Positions 36,015 to 46,033 of a stretch of DNA of 64,000 bases are shown here, one piece after another. The translations under genes and the position numbers were made by a program. The stretch lies in NCBI GenBank assembly GCA_963759875.1, contig CAVXBB010000015.1, positions 930,001 through 994,000 on the forward strand, in the 5' to 3' direction. Under the pieces are notes generated by a model. The model was not told the DNA's origin. It ran no database searches and was given only the letters and a program-made list of their open reading frames with translations. Within the stretch, counting starts at the first letter, position 1; every line of letters begins with the position of its first letter. The DNA comes from JAFAGX01 sp963759875. Lineage in GTDB: Bacteria > Acidobacteriota > Terriglobia > Terriglobales > Acidobacteriaceae.

Positions 36015-38204
36015 TTATGGCCCACATGCTCCCGGTTTTCCCGCCATGTAGAGTGGAATGCATGGGTCGATGATCTCCAAGTTGTCGCCTTGGACTAGAT
36101 CTAACAAGTTGAAGAACTGCACCGAACAATAAGTGGGTGTGCCATTTATGGATTTGTCGGAGCAGCGAACCGTGGTGCCGTTGTCATCCGCGTTGAGAGC
36201 CTGCAATCCCGGCATTCCTATGCCCGCCATCTGGTAGGCCACGCCGCCCTCAATTCGGCTGGGCCAAATTCCATCTGATGCTCCCGATGCTGGGCCCGAG
36301 GTGTCGGTGAGATACGCTCCATAAGTCTGCACAGCAAGGCAAAAGGCCCGAAGTTCTTTCGGGTTGACATTGTCGCAATTATACGACCTTGCTATTTTGA
36401 AAAGGTACCCAGGGTGAGGACGGTTTGTTTGATTGTTGCATATGAGAGTTTGTCCGGTGGCAGGAAACACCGGCCCTGCCGCAGTACAGCTGGTATTCAC
36501 CCAGATTGAATGATTGATCACACCACCGGCCAGTTCGTTTCCCCTCAGAAATGCGACCTGTGAAGCTGCACCAACTGAAACGTACGCGATGCCTTCGTTA
36601 AGGGCCGAGGAGTCGTTCATCGGATAACTGTAGTCGGCATAATTCATGGACAGGTGACAGCTAGCCGTACTGTTAGCGCATTCTTCGGTTGTGCATGTAC
36701 AGGCCGGCAAAGCTTTAAGACCGGAGGATGTATATTCGTAATCAGAAATCCGCCGGCCACCACGTGTTGTGTTTCCTGCAGATCCATTGGTGCATTGGTC
36801 CCACACGAAGAGAAAATTATCGCCCCCAGCCGAACTTCCGAAAATTGCACCCTCAGGCAGGTGGAAATATTGATTTGCCGGATTGTTAGCGGCTGAAACG
36901 GGATGATTGGCTACGCTGACAATCTTGTAAATTGGATCGGAACAGGAACTGTAATACACTCCTGCTGCTCCGGTCCCGCCAGCCGCATCGGCTGGGTCGT
37001 AGGCTATCCTTTGGTACGCGGCATTGCCTTCGCTTCCGCCCGTGCCATTTCCGCAGTTGCCGCCAAAAATGCAGTTGATGATGCTCTTATCTGGCGATGA
37101 GTCACTACATCGAACGTTCCCGAGGCAGTGTTCATCGGCAGTTGATGGAAGTGGTGTCGTGAAGATCGAGCCTTGGTATTGTTCTTGCGTAATGGGCTCT
37201 TGATTCTTGATCGTATACACGTTCGTCGTCGCCATGTTGATTACCGCGCTGGCGCTGGCGGTTTCCGTCGGATCCGCGACGCTGGTAGCTGAAACGGTAT
37301 CTGTCAACTGACTTGTAACCTTCGGAGCTGTATAAACTCCCGACGAGTTGATGCTTCCGAATTTCGCATTCCAAGTGACACTCGCATTGGAGGCGCCTGT
37401 TACGGTTGCAGTGAACTGCTTCGATTGTCCGGATGATAGTTCCGTTGAACCTGGCGCCACAGTAACCGCAACGCTCGTAGTTCCAGCACCAACCGCCTTC
37501 ATTGCCACCATCTGCAAAATCCAGTTCTGTTGGCCATACGCACCCAATTCCGCACTAACTCCGTAGGTTCCGCGCTGCGACGCAGTTTCGTCCTCGCCGA
37601 TGCTTCCATCGCGAGTGATAACTTCGGCAGTCAATGAAGTTCCCGCCGATATGTATCCGCCGCTCGTAATGCCCGCGCCAAAAATCAGGTCGCCAGCCCC
37701 AGTTGTGCTGACCGTTCCTGAACGCACAACCGCGTCATTAGCGCTAGTACCGCTCGCTCCTGCGCTTGCATCCAACGGCGAAGTCGTGCTGACACCTGAG
37801 TATTCGAATATGCGGATGTCGGGCGAAGCTGCTGCCGGGCTGAAAATCACCTTCACGGTGTTGGTCCCAGCGGCGATGCTCTTGGCATAGTAAATAGACT
37901 GCGTCAGTCGGGTACCCTTCAGAGGTCCTGCGGCGAGCAAGTAAACATTTCCTCTGGTGTCGCTAACTGAGGTGACTTTTGCAGTTGTATCATTCCATCC
38001 CACTACAACGATATTGAGATTCCCTCTAGTTTGTGCTCGAGAATAAGAGACTGCGACCGAAGAATTATTAGCCTGTGGCGTCGCCGAGGCAACCTGCACA
38101 AAATTGACGGAAGCGTTAGCACTAGCTCCGGTAGTTATCAGCAGCAGAACCAACCATACTAGACATTCCCATTTCGAACCCCAACGTATCAATTGCATAG
38201 ACAC
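36015..38204 (-). CDS. Secreted chimeric protein: WNDTT module, Ig-like domain, cysteine-rich domain
   Basis: A 729-residue exported protein with a signal peptide (WLVLLLITTGASANA). The first ~210 residues are the same module found twice in the 18.2 kb gene (VVVVGWNDTTAKVTSVSDTRG, IYYAKSIAAGTN, IRIFEYSG). Next is a BIG2-like Ig domain (FTATVTGASNASVTWN). The C-terminal ~400 residues form the cysteine-rich family also seen at the left edge and in the next gene: NQEPITQEQYQGSIF, CIFGGNC, LFVWDQ, SMNYADYSY, GVINHSIWVN, AVQTYGAYLTDTSG, IIDPCIPLYMAG. Several cysteines may form disulfides. Function unknown. Confidence 0.8.
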   Translation of the reverse strand: MSMQLIRWGSKWECLVWLVLLLITTGASANASVNFVQVASATPQANNSSVAVSYSRAQTRGNLNIVVVGWNDTTAKVTSVSDTRGNVYLLAAGPLKGTRLTQSIYYAKSIAAGTNTVKVIFSPAAASPDIRIFEYSGVSTTSPLDASAGASGTSANDAVVRSGTVSTTGAGDLIFGAGITSGGYISAGTSLTAEVITRDGSIGEDETASQRGTYGVSAELGAYGQQNWILQMVAMKAVGAGTTSVAVTVAPGSTELSSGQSKQFTATVTGASNASVTWNAKFGSINSSGVYTAPKVTSQLTDTVSATSVADPTETASASAVINMATTNVYTIKNQEPITQEQYQGSIFTTPLPSTADEHCLGNVRCSDSSPDKSIINCIFGGNCGNGTGGSEGNAAYQRIAYDPADAAGGTGAAGVYYSSCSDPIYKIVSVANHPVSAANNPANQYFHLPEGAIFGSSAGGDNFLFVWDQCTNGSAGNTTRGGRRISDYEYTSSGLKALPACTCTTEECANSTASCHLSMNYADYSYPMNDSSALNEGIAYVSVGAASQVAFLRGNELAGGVINHSIWVNTSCTAAGPVFPATGQTLICNNQTNRPHPGYLFKIARSYNCDNVNPKELRAFCLAVQTYGAYLTDTSGPASGASDGIWPSRIEGGVAYQMAGIGMPGLQALNADDNGTTVRCSDKSINGTPTYCSVQFFNLLDLVQGDNLEIIDPCIPLYMAGKPGACGP

Positions 38205-38576
38205 TATCCTTTCTGATCCAAGAGCATTTCTGGAGGCGTTTCAATCGACACGAATACATTCAATTCGCATTCCACCTACGGGACGCGAACCCGAGTGGCG
38301 GAACGCATCGCGGTGGCGGCACGAAAGCACCCGCTCGCTAGAAAAATCTGTGACGTCGTGGCGAGAAATTCCGGGTTAGCCCGAAGACTTGGGTCAGAAC
38401 CCGCATCTCATGTTCGGTCTGCGCCAAGAAAACTTAAAGACACTTTAGCGGCGTGATGGTTCGAGTGCAATAAGAATTGATCCACAAAGCAAATCGGAAG
38501 TGCATCAGCGTAGATGATCGACCCTGCGTGTGATGTGAGAATTGCAGTGGCGAATGCAACCGGCTTACGGTGATCT
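38205..38576. other. Spacer between two secreted paralogues
   Basis: About 370 bases. No recognisable frame, terminator with a T-tract or promoter was identified. The spacer presumably contains the promoter of the minus-strand gene that starts at 38204. Confidence 0.35.
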
Positions 38577-40208
38577 TTACTGTGAGCAGCCGCCGGCTTC
38601 TCCCGCCATGGAAAGTGGGATGCAGGGGTCAATCATCTCCAGGTTATTGCCGGTGATCAGTCCGGAGAGGTTAAAGAACTGAACCGAGCAGAACGCGGGA
38701 GTGGCATTGATTTGCTCGCTGTTGCATTGCAGGGTGGTGCCGTTGGCGTGGTTGTTCAACTGTTGCAGGCCAGGCATCGCGATGCCGGCGGTCCAGTAGG
38801 CAACTCCACCTTCAATCCGGCTGGGCCACAACCCATTTGATCCGCCCGATGCCGGCCCGGAAGTGTCGCTGAGGTAACCGCCGTAGGTTTGCAACGCGAC
38901 ACATACGGCTTTGAGTTCTTGCGGCGTCACCGTCGAACAATTAAAAGAGCTGGAAATCTTAAACAGTGCTCCCGCATGTGGGCGGTTGGTTTGATTGTTA
39001 CAAGTTAAGGCTTGCCCGCCCAGGGATGGAAACACGGCTCCAGAGGCTTCACAGGAAGTATTAAGCCAGATGGCGTGATTGATGACCCCAGCAGCTAATT
39101 CGTTGCCGCGGATCAGACCCACTTGAGAGGCAGCACCCACCGAGACATAAGCTTCCCCCTCGCCAATGGCAGAAGAGTCATTGAGGGGGTAGCTGTAATC
39201 GGCATAATTCATGGAAAGCTGGCAACTGGCGGTGACATCGGCGCAATTTTCGGTAGTGCACATACAGGGGGGCAGGGTTTTCTGGCCGACCGGGCTAAAT
39301 TCGTAATCGGTAAAGCGGCGTCCTCCGGGGACCGTGTTTCCGGCGCTACCATCGGTAGACTGATCCCAGACGAAGAGGTAGTTATCCCCCCCAACAGCAT
39401 TGCCATAAAACGCCTGATTAGGGAGATGAAAATACTGATTGAGCGGATTGTTAGTGCTGGGGATGACTTGGTTGGCGAGAGAAACAATTTTGTAGATGGG
39501 GCAGGAGGAATCGCAGTAGTAGGTTCCCGATGCGCCGGTGCCGCCGCCGGAAGCGTGGGCGGGATCATAGGCAATTCTCTGGAATCCGGCATTGGTCTCG
39601 TTGCCGCCGGTACCGAGGGTGCAGTTCCCCCCGAAGATGCAATTGATCACGGCTTTGTCGGGAGAGGATGCAGTGCAGGGGACATCCCCAAGACAGTGAT
39701 TCTCGGCGTTAGCCGGAAGCGGAGTTGTGAAAATCGAACCCTGGTATTGCTGCTCGGAAATCGGTTCCTGGTTGTCGATGCTGAACAGATTTATCCTTGA
39801 GACTCGGAAACTCAATACCCAGTTGCCGTTAACAGCGGCATCGGTGAGCGCGTACGTGCCACTCACTTGTAAAAACCTGCCCGGAACGGAAGCGGGTGGA
39901 AATTCTAGAGTGACTGCCGCATTTGCGCCGGGTGCGAGCCCGGGGATGGCGAGGGGGGCAGAAATTGATGATTCCGCTCCGAGCGTGGCGAATTCGATTT
40001 CAAGATTTTGGATGGTCACGTTTCCGTTGTTTACGATCGTGACCACAGCCACGTAGTTACCCTGAATATCTGTAGCTAATGGCTGTTGAACCCAACCCCC
40101 AATCAAACCAGTTTGAGCTTTTGCTTCTGGAGTTATCCCGGTCAGAAATGAAAATGAAAGAATGACAACTGAAAAGACAAGTTGAGTTTTTCCCCTTAAC
40201 ATAAACAT
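38577..40208 (-). CDS. Secreted cysteine-rich paralogue
   Basis: About 543 residues from the chosen ATG at 40208 (MFMLRGK); the frame is open to 40538, but a clear signal peptide (LVFSVVILSFSFLTGITPEAKA) follows this start. An N-terminal Ig-like domain of about 120 residues (VTIVNNGNVTIQNLEIEF) replaces the module of its neighbour. The rest is a close match to the 36.0 kb gene: NQEPISEQQYQGSIF, CIFGGNC, YLFVWDQSTDG, CMCTTENC, SMNYADYSYPLNDSSA, GVINHAIWLN, ALQTYGGYLSDTSG and IDPCIPLSMAG. The INHAIWLN and ALQTYG motifs resemble a theme in actinobacterial secreted proteins; that comparison is from memory. Confidence 0.78.
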   Translation of the reverse strand: MFMLRGKTQLVFSVVILSFSFLTGITPEAKAQTGLIGGWVQQPLATDIQGNYVAVVTIVNNGNVTIQNLEIEFATLGAESSISAPLAIPGLAPGANAAVTLEFPPASVPGRFLQVSGTYALTDAAVNGNWVLSFRVSRINLFSIDNQEPISEQQYQGSIFTTPLPANAENHCLGDVPCTASSPDKAVINCIFGGNCTLGTGGNETNAGFQRIAYDPAHASGGGTGASGTYYCDSSCPIYKIVSLANQVIPSTNNPLNQYFHLPNQAFYGNAVGGDNYLFVWDQSTDGSAGNTVPGGRRFTDYEFSPVGQKTLPPCMCTTENCADVTASCQLSMNYADYSYPLNDSSAIGEGEAYVSVGAASQVGLIRGNELAAGVINHAIWLNTSCEASGAVFPSLGGQALTCNNQTNRPHAGALFKISSSFNCSTVTPQELKAVCVALQTYGGYLSDTSGPASGGSNGLWPSRIEGGVAYWTAGIAMPGLQQLNNHANGTTLQCNSEQINATPAFCSVQFFNLSGLITGNNLEMIDPCIPLSMAGEAGGCSQ

Positions 40209-40669
40209 AACGCGATCGTCTTTGACCGAGCACTGTCTTGCTGATCGGGGCCAACAATAGTGCTCCGCAACCACGGCAATTTGACGCGAGCATGAATATC
40301 TGATGAAAATCTCTGCTGGAATCGCGGCGAGACAACCTTGGCGCAGAGCGAAGTGCCCGCCCACAACTTTGCCGACGCCGTAAGCTGTTGCCCTAGGCAG
40401 TTCTCGCGGCCGCAAGAGCATAACTTCCGTACGGAGCTCGTCCGGTGCGAATCCGCTGAGTCGCATATCACTGCACAGCATGCGCAAAATCCTGCATGCA
40501 TTGACATCAAAGGAATTTCCAATCACAATCATTCGCACGCCGCTTTGCCTTGTCCTCGCGGATTCCCAGTAGTTTCCGGCTTGGTTGCTTCAGTTGTGCT
40601 CAACGGTGGGTTTCTATGCTCCAGAGAATCCGAAGGCGATAGCGTGCAAGAACAAATGAACGGGAGACA
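40209..40669. other. Divergent intergenic region
   Basis: About 460 bases between the minus-strand secreted protein and the plus-strand PQQ-propeller gene. Two overlapping open frames (40196-40522 minus, 40338-40673 plus) show no signal peptide, motif or composition suggesting a gene. No operator or promoter was confidently identified. Confidence 0.35.
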
Positions 40670-43140
40670 ATGAAGAACCGTTTCGTTTTGGGCCGGCCTA
40701 CTATAACGTGCGCAAGGTTGTGCTCCGTTGTTTTTATCTGCACAGTCCTGTCCTGTACCTCCCTAGGGCAGATTTCTGTTTGGACTCAGCACAATGACAA
40801 CAGCCGTACTGGTCAGAACAACAATGAGTCGATTCTGAACACTTCGAATGTCAACGTCAGCAACTTCGGAAAATTATTTGCGCTGACAGTGGACGGTTAC
40901 ATTTACGCACAGCCGCTCTATCTTACGAATGTGACGATCAATGGCGGCACGCACAACGTGGTTTACGTAGCCACCGAGCACAACAGCGTCTACGCCTTCG
41001 ACGCAGATGATCCAAACGGAATCACACTGTGGCACCTCAATCTGGGCCCTCGGTTCCCAGTGACGATATTTGTGGATCGCCGGGCTGTTACACGGACCTG
41101 GTGCCAGAGATCGGTATAACCGGCACTCCCGTGATTGATGCGAATGCTGGTGTTCTCTACGTGGCAGTCAAGAACAAAGATTCGGACGGCTCTTACCACT
41201 ACCGCCTGCACGCGTTGAACATAACTTCAGGGGCAGAAATGTTCGGCGGCCCGGCAGAAGTCTCTACCGCCAACTTTGCGCCTTTGTTCCAGTTGAATCG
41301 GCCCGGGCTCTTGCTGTCAGGTGGCAAAGTTTATATCGCCTTCGGTTCGGAAGGGGACACGGTGCCGTGGTACGGGTGGCTCATGGCTTATGACGCCAGC
41401 TCACTTGCACAAATCGCGGTTCTCAATACTTCACCGTCATTAACCTCAGGTGGAAGCATTTGGGCTGGAGGACAGGGTCCGGTGGCGGACAGCGCGGGCA
41501 ATGTCTACGTCATCACCGCCAATGGTAATTTCAATGCGAATACGGGTGGCAGCGATTACGGCACCAGCTTCTTAAAGCTGGACGGATCAAGTTTGTCAGT
41601 GCTCGACTACTTCACGCCTGACAACCAGTCCTTCCTGGGCAACTTCGTTTACGATGTTGACTTGGGCGCCGGCGGACCAGTGCTCCTGCCAGGAACTTCG
41701 CTGCTTTTGGGCGGCGGCAAAGATGGAATCGTGCGCCTGGTTAACAGCACGAACATGGGCAAATTCAATTCCGGTTTTAATAACGACGTGCAGGAATGGC
41801 AAGCCATTTCCGGACGAATCATGGGCGGCCCCGTCTACTGGAATAGCGACAAATTCGGTCCCGTTGTTTACCTGTGGGGCGATGGTCAAGCTATGCAGGC
41901 GTGGAGTTTCAACGGTCAAACATTCCAGACTTCTCCAGTTTCCCAGGGGTCTGTCGTAAACCCATCGGGATACTCAAATATGGCGCCGCTATCCATTTCC
42001 TCAAATTCCTCGAACGGGGGCGCGGCAGGGAGCGGAATCGTGTGGGCCGCAACATCGCAAGGCGGCGATGCTAACGCGGGTACGGTTCCCGGGCAATTGT
42101 GGGCCTTTAACGCAGATGACTTGACGCAGGAACTTTGGGATAGTCAGCAAAACAGCGCACGTGACGCAGTTGGCAGTTTCGCTAAGTTCAATCCGCCGAC
42201 CGTTGCCAATGGCAGAGTGTATCTGGCCACGTTTTCAAACCAGTTATTGGTTTATGGCCTGTTTTCTCAGGCTCCAACTTTCTCCATGTCGGTTTCGCCA
42301 TCGAGCCAAACGGTTGTGGCCGGCAATTCTGCTTCTTACATTGTGTACGTAAATCCACAGCAGGGATTCAGCGGCACAGTGACATTGGCTTGCTCGGGGT
42401 TGCCTTCTGGTGCTTCTTGTTCTCCAGGGTCAGTTTCCGTGCCATCAGGGAGCGGACAGGTGAGCGCTCCGCTGACCGTCACCAGCAGCACTTCCACCTC
42501 TGCCGGAAATTCTAGCTTTACCATCATGGGAACTTCGGGGACCCTGAGCCAAACTACAACTGCCACTCTGATTGTCACGACGATGACAACTCCGTCGTTT
42601 ATACTCGCACCTTCACCGCTCACACCAGCAAGCGTCGCCCCCGGTGGCTCCGCGACGTCACAGGTATCAGTGATGCCGTCGGGTGGCTTCAACTCCACCG
42701 TGAATCTCAGCTGTGCTGTGGCTCCGCTCACGGCGGTTCCTCCAAAGTGCAGTTTGAGTTCAACGGCCGTGACGCCCGGAACTGTCACTCCAATTCTGAC
42801 AATAAGCACAGTTTCGGCCGTGGCTTCTGTACCGCAGCCATGGAAAAGCTTGTATTACGCTTTCCTATTGCCAATTGGTGGGCTGGCACTGATAGGAGCG
42901 AGCTTCAAATCGTGTGCGCGGCACATCACTACCATACTGCTTATCTGCCTTATGGCGTCAGGACTACTGTGGATGCTGGCCTGCGGCGGCGGATCATCAT
43001 CCACAACAACGAACAATGGCGGGAATAGCGGGAATAACGGAGGAGGTAGTAGCACGACCTCAGGAAACTATACGGTCACGGTCACTGGCACCTCCGGAGC
43101 ACTGACGCAAACGAGCACCCTCACGCTAACCGTGCAGTAG
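40670..43140 (+). pseudogene. PQQ-propeller/Ig protein with a one-base frameshift
   Basis: Third member of the TQHNDxSRTGQN propeller family, about 823 residues when joined. The first frame (40670-41119) holds a signal peptide and the first blade up to GITLWHLNLGP. The second frame continues with SVPSDDICGSPGCYTDL, matching PVPGQDIC and PVPSQDIC of the paralogues. One base appears to be missing near 41043-41047 in a CCC run. Downstream come two Ig-like repeats, with the second interrupted by a membrane hairpin ending in LACGGG (Cys codon 42982-42984) and closing with TVTGTSGALTQT. The rest is intact, so the shift is recent, programmed or a sequence error. Confidence 0.8.
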
Positions 43141-43153
43141 CTTAGTCCTACCC

Positions 43154-43675
43154 TTACCGGTTCCGCTGCACGAGACTCTTCAGGCCGATACCCAACACTC
43201 CCGAACCCAGCAGCACTAAGCTGCCCGGCTCGGGTGCGGGAGATGGATCCGCTGAGACCTGCACGCTAAACCCAGTGGAGCCGATAACATCAAAGCTGGT
43301 TTGAGATCCACCGAGAACGGAAAAAGTATTGGCACTGAAGCTGCCAGATGGAGTTCCGGGCGAGATGAACACCGTAAAGGCCGCGAAGGGTCCACTGCTC
43401 GCGCCCGCAGCTAGGGAAATCGGAGCATTGGTTAGAAAGGGGTTGTCATTCATCACGAGCGAAGATGAAGAAGTCGTGGCGGCAGCCCCATTCAGAAAGA
43501 TGGTGCTGCTGGTAAGGTTGGTGAGCGACACGTCGAAGGTCAAAGTGCTTCCACTTGCACCGGACTCGGTGGGCTGCATGAGAGTGATATCGATCGAATC
43601 CGCGTACGCCCTGCAGACGAAGATGAGTGCCAGCATTGCAGTCGATAATCGAACCGCCTGGTATCGCTTCACCAT
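43154..43675 (-). CDS. PEP-CTERM sorting domain protein
   Basis: A 173-residue secreted protein with signal peptide (LSTAMLALIFVCRAYA). The C-terminal 26 residues have the PEP-CTERM layout: PEPGS, a hydrophobic stretch LVLLGSGVLGIGL, then a basic tail ending VQRNR. Exosortase (EpsH/XrtA class) would cleave this signal during export, in organisms where such proteins co-occur with exopolysaccharide loci. The middle is Thr/Ser-rich, consistent with a single beta-sandwich. No exosortase gene is visible in the window. A 26-base piece of this gene is copied at 49198. Confidence 0.88.
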   Translation of the reverse strand: MVKRYQAVRLSTAMLALIFVCRAYADSIDITLMQPTESGASGSTLTFDVSLTNLTSSTIFLNGAAATTSSSSLVMNDNPFLTNAPISLAAGASSGPFAAFTVFISPGTPSGSFSANTFSVLGGSQTSFDVIGSTGFSVQVSADPSPAPEPGSLVLLGSGVLGIGLKSLVQRNR

Positions 43676-43943
43676 TCATCTCCTTAGGTTCTGCAGCTCG
43701 AGAAAGGCCGTGCCACCCGATCCAGTGAAGGACAACAATCGATGGACGGTTTCCAGTTCCAAGGCCCTAAACTGCTGGATCGAGGCAACAGAGTAAGCAT
43801 CCTCCCTTTCAGGCACAGCAATGTGAAAGCCGTGTGAATTCCCGATCCCAGGATGTGAAAATCCAACACAGGACCGGCTTTTCGACGCACGATGCCGCCG
43901 AACGAAGCGCGGCGATCCGCGCGCTCGGTTATCGGTGAATGGA

Positions 43944-44672
43944 TCAATAAGTCTTGGCTAACGGTCTAATGCTGATTTCGGTGACCTCGGCGCGGCGCGG
44001 GAGCAACAGGGCATTCAGCACCACGGAAGCAATGTCTTCTGGCTGGAGCAAAACCTCTGGCTTGTAATCCGAGCCGTGGTTACGGTAGAGCTTTTCCTGC
44101 CTTGGGGTGGCGACGCGTCCGGGATAAACAGCGAGCACTCGGATGCCATCAGGATTGACCTCGGCGCGCAAGGCATCAGTAACGGCTCGCAGCGCATGCT
44201 GGGTTGCGGAAAACTGGCCGACACCGGGGCGTGCCGCTAGCCCGGTGCTCGAATTAATGACTGCGATTTGCCCCTCGGCGCGCCTCAGCATGGGCAGGAA
44301 ATTTTGCAATAATAAATAGTTTGCGCGTACGTTAACCCGATATAGCTTGTCGAAATTGGCTACGGACACGGATTCAATGAGGCCATGCGCGATCTCTCCC
44401 GCGCACATCACGAGGATATTCAGTTGGCCAAAATGCCGTTCGACTTCAGTTTTGAGGGATTGCAGTTCGGCGTCGTTGCTTAGGTCAGTGGCGAGCACCA
44501 CGGCCTGGGGCCAGCCGCCGTCGAACCTGGCGGCGGTTGCTTCGAGCTTGCTTCGCGTGCGCCCTACCAAGCCAACCGTTGCACCGTGCGAAGCCAATGC
44601 TTCTGCGATTGCCTTGCCGATCCCACTGCCCGCACCTGTCACGACCGCGTACTGGCTGGATAAAGCTGGCAT
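43944..44672 (-). CDS. Classical SDR oxidoreductase
   Basis: NAD(P)-dependent short-chain dehydrogenase of 242 residues. The cofactor motif GAGSGIGKAIAEAL begins at residue 13, with an NADP-type basic motif GRTRSK after the second strand. Expected later motifs are MCAGEIA in place of NNAG, INSSTGLAARPG with the catalytic Ser, and FSATQHALRAV, where the canonical YxxxK appears as a divergent SATQHAL: Tyr is replaced by Ser and Lys by Ala, so activity is doubtful. YPGRVATPRQ and LLQPEDIASVVLNAL are shared with the adjacent paralogue. A 163-base piece of this gene is duplicated at 49224. Confidence 0.85.
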   Translation of the reverse strand: MPALSSQYAVVTGAGSGIGKAIAEALASHGATVGLVGRTRSKLEATAARFDGGWPQAVVLATDLSNDAELQSLKTEVERHFGQLNILVMCAGEIAHGLIESVSVANFDKLYRVNVRANYLLLQNFLPMLRRAEGQIAVINSSTGLAARPGVGQFSATQHALRAVTDALRAEVNPDGIRVLAVYPGRVATPRQEKLYRNHGSDYKPEVLLQPEDIASVVLNALLLPRRAEVTEISIRPLAKTY

Positions 44673-44781
44673 GTCAGGTCTTGGTGATTAGCTGTCACTT
44701 TCACAATGGTGCCTGAAGCTTGCTTGTGAGCGTCAGCGTGAGCAGTGATTGTAAGCGGTCGGTGATCGCTTTTCCAGCCAG

Positions 44782-45570
44782 CTAATAAGACTTCGAAAGG
44801 GGACGTATGCTGATGTCGGTGACTTCGGCTGTACGTGGCAACATCAGTGCGTTTAAAACGACCGATGCGATATCTTCAGGTTGTAGCAAAAGCTCAGGTT
44901 TGTAATCTGCTCCCTGATTTCTATACAGCAATTCCTGCCGCGGCGTAGCCACGCGTCCAGGGAACACGTTCAGAACCCGGATCCCGAGAGGGTTTACTTC
45001 TGCGCGCAGTGCGTCCGCAAGTGCTTTCAAGGCGTGCTGAGTCGCAGAATACTGAGCAAGGTTCTCCCGCGCCGATAATCCGACGCTGGAGTTGATGAAC
45101 ACGATCTGGCCAGGATACTTCCGCGCCTTCTTCAGCATAGGAAGCAGACTCTGAGTTAAATGAAAATTTGCCCGGACATTAGCGCGGTACAAAGTATCGA
45201 AAACTTCGACGGGAGCCGACTCGAACGCTCCCTGCGCGATCTCCCCCGCACACAAGATCAATACATGCAGCTCCCGGAAGCGATCTTCCACTTCGGCCTT
45301 GAGTCGATCTAATTGCTGGTCGGAACTCAAATCCGCCGGCATCACCAACGGCCGAGTGCCGTTCGGAAAAGTGGCTGCAGTCGCGTCCAATTTAGATTTC
45401 GTTCGCCCCACGAGAGCCACAGTTGCGCCTTGAATGCTCAAGGCCTGCGCCAAGGCTTTACCAATACCACTGCCTGACCCTGTGACTACGGCAAACTGGC
45501 CCGACATAGGACCGGTGGACCCACTCGACAATGTTTCGTCTTCAACTACGCTCGGCAGGATGGTAGCCAT
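44782..45570 (-). CDS. Classical SDR oxidoreductase (tandem paralogue)
   Basis: A 262-residue SDR closely related to the neighbouring gene, with the same orientation and a gap of about 110 bases. GSGSGIGKALAQAL is the cofactor loop, GRTKSK suggests NADP(H), and CAGEIAQ and INSSVGLSARENLAQYSATQHALKAL correspond to the catalytic region. In this copy a Tyr precedes SATQHALK, so a YxxxxxxLK arrangement is seen instead of canonical YxxxK. The C-terminus is nearly identical to its neighbour (EDIASVVLNALMLPR). The pair arose by tandem duplication. Confidence 0.85.
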   Translation of the reverse strand: MATILPSVVEDETLSSGSTGPMSGQFAVVTGSGSGIGKALAQALSIQGATVALVGRTKSKLDATAATFPNGTRPLVMPADLSSDQQLDRLKAEVEDRFRELHVLILCAGEIAQGAFESAPVEVFDTLYRANVRANFHLTQSLLPMLKKARKYPGQIVFINSSVGLSARENLAQYSATQHALKALADALRAEVNPLGIRVLNVFPGRVATPRQELLYRNQGADYKPELLLQPEDIASVVLNALMLPRTAEVTDISIRPLSKSY

Positions 45571-45825
45571 TGGAATTTATAGTTTGGAGAACAACGGGGG
45601 GGTCTACGTATGCTATGCATCTGGCGAACGTTCTGCTGTGATGTAAATCACCGGCAATTGTGAGCTTATCTAAAATCACAGCCGTCGCTGAACCAGTGGC
45701 GAGCAGATCACCAGCAAACCAGACCACGGGGCTGCAGTTTTGCTGCAAACTGATGCACACTGCGTCCGCGGCGCAGAGGAGAGATTAATAGTTTTGCGTA
45801 GCGAAGCCGTTCCTCTGTGTGCAGC

Positions 45826-45990
45826 TTATGGGAGCTGATTCACGTAGCAAGCGCCATTCGTCGGCTGCGTAGGCGGACTGGGCGGAATTTTCCAGGGCAT
45901 ATTAACGAAATCGAAAAACTCGGTCATGTCCATCTGCGCCGCATCCCGCGCGGTCAGGCTAGGAAGGTTGAAACGCCGATGTATCGCACA
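45826..45990 (-). pseudogene. C-terminal remnant of a phosphoesterase (phospholipase C-like)
   Basis: On the minus strand a stop-terminated fragment reads RRFNLPSLTARDAAQ, then MDMTEFFDFVNMPW and a Pro-rich tail ending in TAA at 45826. This pattern is typical of the last 60 residues of acidobacterial phosphoesterase/phospholipase C proteins, as I recall that family. No upstream catalytic part is present; the sequence before it breaks off into unrelated frames. It is a decayed end fragment. Confidence 0.55.
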
Positions 45991-46033
45991 CGCCAGCCGA
46001 CCACACTGCCATCCTCAAATTAATAATTTTTCT

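Noticed and set aside
39123..39800. 225-residue plus-strand frame
   Set aside because: Antisense to the cysteine-rich secreted gene at 38577-40208.
40670..43140. Two separate overlapping genes
   Set aside because: Paralogues show one continuous propeller protein; the break is a one-base shift.
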